64,000 nt of DNA, from the NCBI GenBank assembly GCA_021414305.1, contig JAIOOS010000013.1:124001-188000 (forward strand), written 5' to 3'. Shown one piece after another: positions 56,035 to 64,000 of this stretch. The position numbers and the translations under genes were made by a program. The notes under the pieces are model-generated. The model made no database searches and had not been told where the DNA came from. It saw only the letters and a list, made by a program, of their open reading frames with translations. Position 1 is the first letter of the stretch, and the number at the start of each line of letters is the position of its first letter. The stretch comes from Burkholderiales bacterium (GTDB lineage Bacteria > Pseudomonadota > Gammaproteobacteria > Burkholderiales > Burkholderiaceae_C).

Positions 56035-57050
56035 TGCCGCTCCTCGACATCAAGGGCCTCAAGACCCACTTCAAGACCGACGACGGCTGGCTGCACGCCG
56101 TCGACGGGGTCGACATCTCGATCGAGCGCGGCCAGACCGTGTGCGTGGTCGGCGAGTCGGGCTGCGGCAAGACGGTCACGGCCATGACCGTGCTCAAGCT
56201 GCTGCCGATGCCGCCCGGCAGGATCGTCGCCGGCCAGGTGCTGTGGCAGGGGCGCGATCTCGTCACCGCGAGCAGCGACGAGATGCGGCGGGTGCGGGCC
56301 AAGGAAATCGCGATCATCTTCCAGGAGCCGATGACCTCGCTCAACCCGGTGTACACCGTCGGCGAGCAGATCGCCGAGTCGATCCGCCTGCATGAAGGGC
56401 TGGGCAGGAAGGCCGCGCTCGACCGGGCGGTCGAGATGCTCGCCCTGGTGCGCATTCCGACGCCGCAGCGCCGCGTCAACGACTACCCGCACCAGTTCTC
56501 CGGCGGCATGCGCCAGCGCGTCATGATCGCCATCGCCCTGGCGTGCAACCCGCAGCTGCTGATCGCCGACGAGCCCACCACCGCGCTCGACGTCACCATC
56601 CAGGCGCAGATCCTCGACCTGCTGGCCGAGCTGAAGGAGCGCCTCGGCATGGCGATCATGCTCATCACGCACGCGATGGGCGTGGTCGCCGAGGTGGCGC
56701 AGCGCGTGGTCGTGATGTACGCCGGCATGGTGGTCGAGGAGGCGAGCGTCGAGGAGCTGTTCGCCAACCCGCGCCACCCCTACACGCAGGGCCTGATCCG
56801 CTCGATCCCGCGCATCGACACCGCCGCCCTGCACAAGGTGCGGCTCGAGCAGATTCCGGGCACCGTGCCGAAGCTGGTCGACCCGGCGCCGGGCTGCCGG
56901 TTCGCGCCGCGCTGCAAGTTCGCCACCGCCGATTGCCTGAAGGAGACGCCCGCGCTGCGCGAGCCGGTCGCCGGGCACAAGGTGCGCTGCATCTACGACA
57001 TCGTCCCCGCCGGCGCGCCGGCCGCGCCGCTCGCGGGAGCCATGGCATGA
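56034..57050 (+). CDS. Peptide ABC transporter ATPase, DppD/OppD-type
   Basis: A 338-residue ATP-binding subunit. Walker A is GESGCGKT, the Q-loop [20 protein letters not shown], the signature [10 protein letters not shown], and Walker [13 protein letters not shown]. The H-loop reads [15 protein letters not shown], where most relatives have THDLG; the switch His is kept but the next Asp is Ala. The C-terminus has the OppD/F Cys cluster [15 protein letters not shown]. The start overlaps the DppC stop by one base and the stop overlaps the next ATPase start by four. Confidence 0.93.
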   Translation: MPLLDIKGLKTHFKTDDGWLHAVDGVDISIERGQTVCVVGESGCGKTVTAMTVLKLLPMPPGRIVAGQVLWQGRDLVTASSDEMRRVRAKEIAIIFQEPMTSLNPVYTVGEQIAESIRLHEGLGRKAALDRAVEMLALVRIPTPQRRVNDYPHQFSGGMRQRVMIAIALACNPQLLIADEPTTALDVTIQAQILDLLAELKERLGMAIMLITHAMGVVAEVAQRVVVMYAGMVVEEASVEELFANPRHPYTQGLIRSIPRIDTAALHKVRLEQIPGTVPKLVDPAPGCRFAPRCKFATADCLKETPALREPVAGHKVRCIYDIVPAGAPAAPLAGAMA

Positions 57051-58042
57051 GCGAGCCGGCGGAGAGCGGGCGCGCGCCGCTGCTGCGGGTCAAGGACCTG
57101 GTCAAGCGGTTCCCGATCAAGGGCGGCTGGCTCGGCCGGGAGATCGAGAACGTGCATGCCGTCAGCGGCGTCAGCTTCGACCTCGAGGCCGGCGAGACGC
57201 TGGGCGTGGTCGGCGAATCGGGCTGCGGCAAGAGCACCACCGGCCGCTGCATCCTGCGCCTGATCGAGCCGACCTCGGGCGAGGTCTGGTTCGAAGGCAA
57301 GGACGTCACCCGGGCCGGCAAGGAAGAGCTGCGCGCGCTGGCGCGCGACATGCAGATCATCTTCCAGGACCCCTACGCCTCGCTCAATCCGCGCATGACC
57401 GTGGGCGCGATCGTCGGCGAGGCGCTGATCATCCACAAGCTGACGAAAAGCCGCGCCGAGTTCGAGGCCCGCATCGTCGAGCTGCTCGAGACCGTGGGCC
57501 TCTCGGCCGAGCACATGCGCCGCTATCCGCACGAATTCTCCGGCGGGCAGCGACAGCGTATCGGCATTGCCCGGGCGCTGGCGGTGAACCCGAAGCTGAT
57601 CGTCTGCGACGAGGCGGTGTCGGCGCTCGACGTCTCGATCCAGGCGCAGGTGATCAACCTGCTCGAGGACCTGCAGGGCAAGCTCGGCCTCACCTACATC
57701 TTCATCGCCCACGATCTCTCGGTGGTCGAGCACATCAGCGACCGGGTGGCGGTGATGTACCTCGGCCGCATCGTCGAGATCGCGCCGGCCCGCGAGCTCT
57801 ACACCCACCCGCTGCACCCCTACACCGAGGCGCTGCTCTCGGCCGTGCCGATCCCCGATCCGCAGGTCAAGCGGAAGCGCATTCCCTTGCAGGGCGACGT
57901 GCCCAGCCCGATCCGGCCGCCCTCGGGCTGCCACTTCCACACCCGCTGCCCGATCGCGAAGTTCCCGCTCTGCAGCACTGAGAAGCCCGAGCTCAAGCAG
58001 AGCGCCGACGGGCACTGGGTGTCGTGCCACCTGCGCGGCTGA
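57047..58042 (+). CDS. Peptide ABC transporter ATPase, DppF/OppF-type
   Basis: A 331-residue ATP-binding subunit. It has Walker [12 protein letters not shown], the Q-loop [20 protein letters not shown], signature [15 protein letters not shown], Walker [20 protein letters not shown] and the usual H-loop [16 protein letters not shown]. The C-terminal oligopeptide domain holds [16 protein letters not shown]. The start overlaps the OppD-type stop (ATGA). Together the two ATPases power import through the DppB/C pair. It converges with the split GIDE-like gene. Confidence 0.93.
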   Translation: MSEPAESGRAPLLRVKDLVKRFPIKGGWLGREIENVHAVSGVSFDLEAGETLGVVGESGCGKSTTGRCILRLIEPTSGEVWFEGKDVTRAGKEELRALARDMQIIFQDPYASLNPRMTVGAIVGEALIIHKLTKSRAEFEARIVELLETVGLSAEHMRRYPHEFSGGQRQRIGIARALAVNPKLIVCDEAVSALDVSIQAQVINLLEDLQGKLGLTYIFIAHDLSVVEHISDRVAVMYLGRIVEIAPARELYTHPLHPYTEALLSAVPIPDPQVKRKRIPLQGDVPSPIRPPSGCHFHTRCPIAKFPLCSTEKPELKQSADGHWVSCHLRG

Positions 58043-58061
58043 GCGCCGCAAGCCGTTCGGC

Positions 58062-58961
58062 CTAGAGCGGCGGCGCGACCAGGAACCAGCAGGCCGCCGC
58101 CGCTGCGGCGACGAGCGCGTCGACGAGGGCGAGAAAGCCGTACAGGCCGCCCTGGCCGTCGAGCGAGCCGATGCTGACGATGAATGGCTCGCCGCCCTGC
58201 CCCGCCACTACCGGCAGCGCCAGCGGCGCGCCCGGCGGCGGCACCGGCGGCAGCGTCGCCGGCCGGGCCGCGACGGCCTTCTCGAATTCGGCCGGATCGT
58301 CGGCGCGGATGACGAGGCGCGGTCGCTCGACCTGCTGGTTCAGCAACCCGGCCTGCATCTGCAATTCGATCGCCTCGGCCGACGCCGGCGTGAACCAGCC
58401 GTGCACGTTCAGCTCGTCGCCGGCTCAGAGCAGCCGCTCGCCGGTGCCGTAGCGGCGCGCGCCGTGGCCGGTGATGTCGGTCGGGTCGCTCAGCTTCATG
58501 GCCTTCGCCTCGACCAGCTTGCTGCTGCCGGTGATCTCGGCGCCGGCCGGCAGGACGACGCAGGAACCGCTGGCATCGACAAGGAGGAACGGCCGGACGC
58601 TGTCGAACGAGTCGTAGCGACGCACGATCTGCTCGCTGTGCGTGAACCACAGGCAGGGCACGCCGTCGGGCGAGAGCAGCAGCGCGGCATTCGGCAAGGG
58701 CTCGGCCCGGCCGCGCAGCGACACCGCGCCGGGTCGGGCCCGAGCGACCGGCACGGCCGGCGCCGCGCGAAGTCGCCGGGCCGTCCACGCCGCCACCAGG
58801 AATCCGATCGCGGCGATCACGAGCACCGAGGCCTGAACCGGTCGCGAGCGGAGGATGTCGTGCTCGCCCTGCAGCCAGGCGAACACGAGCATGCCCGCGC
58901 CGATCAGCGGCGCGGCGGCGACGAGCAGGCGCCCCTGGGCGTGGTGGGTCTGAACCGACAT
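58062..58961 (-). pseudogene. GIDE-like membrane protein gene split by in-frame TGA
   Basis: A frame that would encode about 299 residues, from ATG 58961 (GGAGC upstream) to the stop at 58062. A TGA at 58427-58425 interrupts it, giving a 178-residue first part. The N-part has two membrane helices (VAAAPLIGAGMLVFAWLQGE, VLVIAAIGFLVAAWTARRL). Around the stop the sequence reads GTGERLL-stop-AGDELNVHGWF, matching the GIDE (E3-like) pattern of an acidic start followed by GD and a strand. The tail has a third helix (FLALVDALVAAAAAACWFLV). A C-to-T change of an Arg CGA codon would explain it. Sequencing error or readthrough cannot be excluded. Confidence 0.7.
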
Positions 58962-59185
58962 CTCTTGCTCCCGGCGAATGCGCGATCTTCGGGCCTGCGG
59001 CCGCCCCCGGCGAATCGGCGTGGCGGCGCGGCCGACGACAGCGCCGTTCCGTCCTTCCGACGCCGCTGTCGGCGTTCTTCCGACGCCGTCTACCGTGTCG
59101 CCCCGACATATTTCGCTCCAGGGGCGCGCCACACTGGCATTGCCCGCTGGGAAGTCCGACCGCCGCGGGCGCCGGAGATTGCGAC

Positions 59186-59383
59186 ATGAATGCTGCCTAC
59201 GAGATCCGCTTCAAGCCCCTGTTCCGGGAGCCCGGTCTCTGTTTTCCGTGCGACGAGCGCGGCCAGGTCGAGCTCGACGCGCTCAGCGAGCGGGCCCGCG
59301 AGAACTATCTGTACGCCCGCGCCGTGGTCGGCGTCGAGTTCGCCTATCCGCAGGTTTGCCGCGCCAACCCGGCCGGCTGTTGA
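59186..59383 (+). CDS. Small conserved 65-residue protein
   Basis: A 65-residue soluble protein starting at ATG 59186, with GGAG nearby upstream. It reads MNAAYEIRFKPLFREPGLCF, then PCDERGQVELDALSERAREN and YLYARAVVGVEFAYP, a pattern I recall from small conserved proteins of Beta- and Gammaproteobacteria with no assigned function. It has three cysteines (two near the middle, one at the end). It stands between the split GIDE-like gene and the GNAT gene. Confidence 0.75.
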   Translation: MNAAYEIRFKPLFREPGLCFPCDERGQVELDALSERARENYLYARAVVGVEFAYPQVCRANPAGC

Positions 59384-59399
59384 ACCCGGCCCGGTCGCC

Positions 59400-59939
59400 T
59401 CAGCTGCCGCCCAGGTCGCGATAGAAATAGCTCGTCGCGCACGGCTCGCCGTTCGGCAGTAGCGCATAGCGCGGTATCACGCCTGAAAGCTTCCAGCCCA
59501 GCCGCGCATACAGCCGCTCGGCGTCGGCGCTGGCCGTATCCAGCATCAGCAGCGAGCGACCCGATTCGCGCGCGAACCCTTCGGCCGCTCGCATCAACGC
59601 CGCCCCCAGTCCCTGCCTTCGTGCCCGCCGGTGCACCAGCATCTTCGAGACGTCGGCGCGATGCGGCTGGTTCTCCGGCAGGTCGAGCACGAGCTGCACC
59701 GTGCCGACGATGCCTTCGCCGTCAACGGCGACGAACAGGGCACGGCCGCCCGCCGCCACATCCTCGGCGACCCGGTTCCAGAACGCAGTCGCCTTCTGGA
59801 CCGACAGCGGATGCATGAAGCTGACCGAAGCGCCGCCCTCGACGCAATCGATCAGCAGCGCGGCGAGCTGCCGGATCTGCTCGGCGCTCGCGCGCTCCAG
59901 GCGGTGGACGGTCGGCAGGGGGGCAGCGTTTGCGCTCAT
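59400..59939 (-). CDS. GNAT-family N-acetyltransferase
   Basis: A 179-residue acetyltransferase. The acetyl-CoA pyrophosphate-binding loop is RRARRQGLGAALMRAAEGFA, and strand 4 is IVGTVQLVLDLPENQPHRAD. SLLMLDTASADAERLYARLG is the alpha-4 region with the usual Tyr. GGAGATG is upstream of the ATG. It is divergent from the lipoprotein gene with only 24 bases between starts. Substrate is unknown. Confidence 0.9.
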   Translation of the reverse strand: MSANAAPLPTVHRLERASAEQIRQLAALLIDCVEGGASVSFMHPLSVQKATAFWNRVAEDVAAGGRALFVAVDGEGIVGTVQLVLDLPENQPHRADVSKMLVHRRARRQGLGAALMRAAEGFARESGRSLLMLDTASADAERLYARLGWKLSGVIPRYALLPNGEPCATSYFYRDLGGS

Positions 59940-59963
59940 GTCATCATCTCCGGCAGCGCCATT

Positions 59964-60428
59964 GTGAAGTCCCTCCTCCCCTTGCTCGCCGCGCTCGGCA
60001 TGGCCTTCCTGCAGGGCTGCACGCCGCCGCAGGTCATCGCCGACCCCGCCGCGCGCGCCGCCGAGATCGCGCGGCTGACGCAGCAGGCCGACGCCTGGGA
60101 CCGGGCGATCGTGGTCAAGGACGCGGTTGCGATCGCCGCCAACATGGCCGAGGACTTCCGGCAGATCGATGCCGACGGCGATCTCGAGACCAAGGCCTCG
60201 TTCGTCGCCGGCCTGCTCGATCCGGCGCTGCGCATCGATCCCTACGCGGTCGAGGACTTCGAGGTGCGTCTCTACGGCGACGTGGCGCTGCTCAGCGGCC
60301 GGACGCGGATGACCGGCGCGCACCAGGGCAAGCCCTTCGCCAGCCACTACCGCTACATCGATGTCTACGTGCGCCGGGCCGGCGCGTGGAAGATCGTCAG
60401 CGTGCAGATCACCCGTCTGCCGCCCTAG
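59964..60428 (+). CDS. Lipoprotein with DUF4440/NTF2-like domain
   Basis: A 154-residue exported lipoprotein. The start is GTG 59964. The signal is KSLLPLLAALGMAFLQGC, ending in a lipobox (LQGC). The mature part is one NTF2-like cone: DAWDRAIVVKDAVAIAANMA, FRQIDADGDLETKASFVAGL, YIDVYVRRAGAWKIVSVQIT. It is the same superfamily as the double-domain protein at 19875-20756, though not close. Its stop overlaps that of the convergent MFS gene (CTAG). The ribosome site is weak. Confidence 0.75.
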   Translation: MKSLLPLLAALGMAFLQGCTPPQVIADPAARAAEIARLTQQADAWDRAIVVKDAVAIAANMAEDFRQIDADGDLETKASFVAGLLDPALRIDPYAVEDFEVRLYGDVALLSGRTRMTGAHQGKPFASHYRYIDVYVRRAGAWKIVSVQITRLPP

Positions 60429-61864
60429 CCCGCAAGCTCCGGAACGGCGGCGCCGCCAGCGGCGGCCGGCCGCTCGGGCACCAGCCAGGCGCCGAGCGCT
60501 GCGGCGACGAGCGCGAACACCGCGCCGGCAGCGAAGGCGAGCTGGTAGCCCCCGTTCGCCGCCGCGATGTCGGCGCCGCCGCCCGCCGGCCCGGCGTGCG
60601 CCGCGGCAAGGCTCGCGAGCACCGCCAGGCCGAGGGCGCCGCCCATCATGAACGAGGTGTTGACGATGCCCGAGGCCAGGCCCGCCTCGCTCTCGTCGAC
60701 GCCGCTCATCGCCGCGAGCAGCAACGGATTGAAGGCGATGCCGGCGCCCAGTCCGAGCAGCAGCATGCCCGGCAGCACGTCGACGACGAAGCCGCCCTCC
60801 ACGGGCGCGCGGGCGAACAGCATCAGGCCGAAAGCGGCGCAGGCCAGGCCGCCGGCCAGCGGCCGGCGGATGCCGTAGCGGTTGACGACGCGCGCCGAGA
60901 TGCCGAGCGAGCACACGGCCATGATCAGGTTGCCGGGCAGGAAGGCGAGCCCGACCTGCATCGGCGTGTAGCCGAGCACGCGCTGCATGTAGAGCGCCGA
61001 AAGGAAGAACCAGGCGAACATCGCCGCCGACCAGAGGATGCCGATCGCGTTCGAGACCGCGAGCGTCTTCAGGCGAAAGAAGCGCAGCGGCATCAGCGGC
61101 TGCTCGACCGCCGCCTCGATGGCGATGAAGATCGCGAACAGCGCCGCCGCCGCGCCGAGCAGGAGCAGCGTGCGCGGCGAGGTCCAGCCGTTCTCGTTGC
61201 CGCCGACGACCGCATAGACCGCGAGCATCAGCGCCGCCGTCACCGTCACCGCGCCGCCGATGTCGAGCTTGGGCCGCCGCGCCGCGGGGCCCGCGCCCGG
61301 CAGCAGCGCGAGGCTGAGGCCGAGCACCGCCAGGCCGATCGGCAGGTTGACGAGGAAGATCCAGTGCCAGTCGTAGGCGTCGGTGAGCACGCCGCCGAGC
61401 AGCACGCCGATGCTGCCGCCGCTGGCGCAGACGAAGCCGTAGACGCCCATCGCCCTGGCCCGCTCGGCCGGCTCGGTGAACAGGTTCATCAGCAGCGCCA
61501 GCGCGACCGCCTCGACGATCGCGCCGCCGATGCCCTGCACCGCGCGGGCGATCACCAGCGGCAGCTGCGCGCTCGCCATGCCGCAGGCGAGCGAGGCGAG
61601 GCTGAACAGGGCGATGCCGAGCATGAACAGGCGCCGCTGACCGTAGAGGTCGCCGAGCCGGCCGCCGAGCAGCAGGAAGCCGCCGCAGGTGAGCACGTAG
61701 GCGTTGACGACCCAGACCAGGGTGGCCTCGGAAAAGCCGAGGTCGGCGCGGATCGACGGCAGGGCGACGTTGACGATGGTCACGTCGAGCACCGCCATCA
61801 GGACGCCGAGGCAGACGACACCCAGCGCGAGCCAGCGGGCGGATGGGGAGGGCGGGCGAGTCAC
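60425..61864 (-). CDS. MFS drug-efflux transporter, DHA2 (EmrB/QacA) family
   Basis: A 479-residue inner-membrane exporter beginning at GTG 61864. The first helix LGVVCLGVLMAVLDVTIVNV carries the DHA2 motif LDxTIVNVALPSI, and the loop 2-3 motif is GGRLGDLYGQRRLFMLGIAL. Thirteen or fourteen helices are visible, in line with DHA2. GACAAT (61872-61877) lies seven bases before the GTG, supporting this start; there is no ATG nearby. It should expel hydrophobic drugs or metabolites. It is divergent from a histidine kinase gene with 87 bases between starts. Confidence 0.9.
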   Translation of the reverse strand: MTRPPSPSARWLALGVVCLGVLMAVLDVTIVNVALPSIRADLGFSEATLVWVVNAYVLTCGGFLLLGGRLGDLYGQRRLFMLGIALFSLASLACGMASAQLPLVIARAVQGIGGAIVEAVALALLMNLFTEPAERARAMGVYGFVCASGGSIGVLLGGVLTDAYDWHWIFLVNLPIGLAVLGLSLALLPGAGPAARRPKLDIGGAVTVTAALMLAVYAVVGGNENGWTSPRTLLLLGAAAALFAIFIAIEAAVEQPLMPLRFFRLKTLAVSNAIGILWSAAMFAWFFLSALYMQRVLGYTPMQVGLAFLPGNLIMAVCSLGISARVVNRYGIRRPLAGGLACAAFGLMLFARAPVEGGFVVDVLPGMLLLGLGAGIAFNPLLLAAMSGVDESEAGLASGIVNTSFMMGGALGLAVLASLAAAHAGPAGGGADIAAANGGYQLAFAAGAVFALVAAALGAWLVPERPAAAGGAAVPELAG

Positions 61865-61871
61865 CGCGCCG

Positions 61872-61877
61872 ATTGTC
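61872..61877 (-). promoter_or_regulatory. Putative -10 box, leaderless GTG start of MFS gene
   Basis: GACAAT on the minus strand, seven bases before GTG 61864. The same hexamer lies before the MFS gene at 12577. No Shine-Dalgarno is present. Confidence 0.35.
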
Positions 61878-61937
61878 GCAAAGCGATCCGGACCGGGCCT
61901 GCATGACCCGCCGACCTCGCGCCCGGCGAGGGCCTCC

Positions 61938-61943
61938 CATAAT
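61938..61943 (+). promoter_or_regulatory. Putative -10 box, leaderless start of histidine kinase
   Basis: CATAAT ends eight bases before ATG 61952, without a Shine-Dalgarno. The -35 is not clear. Confidence 0.35.
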
Positions 61944-61951
61944 CGAGCCGC

Positions 61952-63909
<1,958 letters not shown>

Positions 63910-63913
<4 letters not shown>

Positions 63914-64000
63914 GGCCCCGGCGGCGGCCGGCGCATCGCCCGCAGCCGGCCGACCACGCCGTTCGGGAAGTAGTAGACCGAGAGGACGAACAGGATCCCC
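63910..64000 (-). CDS. C-terminal end of branched-chain amino acid ABC permease (LivM-like)
   Basis: Only the last 29 codons are present; the gene runs off the right edge. The peptide reads GILFVLSVYYFPNGVVGRLR, then AMRRPPPGP and stop, which matches the final helix and basic tail of LivM-type permeases (ilFvlfvlfaPrGivG). The TAG (63912-63910) overlaps the kinase stop (63911-63913) in a CTAG. The identification rests on a short stretch. Confidence 0.6.

Noticed and set aside
58062..58406. A separate 114-residue gene starting MHGWFTPAS on the minus strand
   Set aside because: It is in the same frame as the upstream part, its GTG/ATG start lacks a ribosome site, and it begins in the middle of a GIDE-like strand, so it is better read as the tail of the split gene.

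Overview
The window is a roughly 70% GC chromosomal segment from a betaproteobacterium, most likely Burkholderiales of the Comamonadaceae/Sphaerotilaceae type. The signs are three Bug-type solute receptors, a PEP-CTERM protein, a double-length UvrA, the DUF485/ActP/DUF294/DnaQ-like acetate-symporter neighbourhood, a complete dipeptide-type ABC operon and dense, GC3-rich genes. I see no rRNA, tRNA, CRISPR array, insertion sequence, integrase or phage gene. No stretch over 300 bases lacks a gene; the longest gap (38199-38495, 297 bp) holds a probable 40-residue membrane-protein ORF.

Layout. 1-4342: RND efflux pump (cut by the left edge), a duplicated membrane-anchor protein with a strong terminator, and a PA14 lipoprotein. 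4424-8702: a possible catabolic run (Rieske oxygenase, thioredoxin 2, PhyH dioxygenase, aspartoacylase-like hydrolase) facing a Bug receptor and a DUF1810 gene. 9364-16293: Tat-exported amidohydrolase, MFS exporter divergent from a second Rieske oxygenase, an uncharacterised protein, and an acyl-CoA ligase. 16318-21919: a minus-strand signalling block (69-residue ORF, AraC regulator, double DUF4440 protein, two overlapping class III cyclases, glycine-zipper protein). 22138-26181: uncharacterised coiled-coil, secreted and membrane proteins. 26196-29771: two glutathione transferases translationally coupled to a Bug receptor, divergent from another Bug. 29779-35325: DnaQ-like exonuclease and DUF294 signalling protein divergent from the DUF485/ActP acetate symporter, then a cytochrome c-P460 fusion. 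35401-39541: TTC38-like protein, POT transporter, AraC regulator and a Cys-rich metallothionein-like peptide. 39545-45370: a 1941-residue pseudo-dimeric UvrA carrying an in-frame dispersed palindrome. 45493-52188: lipocalin-like, DsbA-like and CpXC proteins and a 1012-residue toxin-like zinc peptidase. 52342-58042: peptide ABC transporter. 58062-64000: a gene split by an in-frame TGA, GNAT, lipoprotein, drug-efflux MFS, hybrid histidine kinase, and the tail of a LivM-like permease.

The most unusual observations are the palindromic element translated inside uvrA; the lethal-factor-like HExxH...E peptidase with a long Ala-rich helical stalk and an adjacent CpXC gene; the 12-cysteine peptide behind a perfect hairpin; and thirteen start codons preceded at 5-9 nt by a TAnnnT-type -10 box, suggesting widespread leaderless transcription. 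Start sites were chosen from Shine-Dalgarno spacing, the -10/start geometry and alignment to remembered family N-termini. No database search was run.
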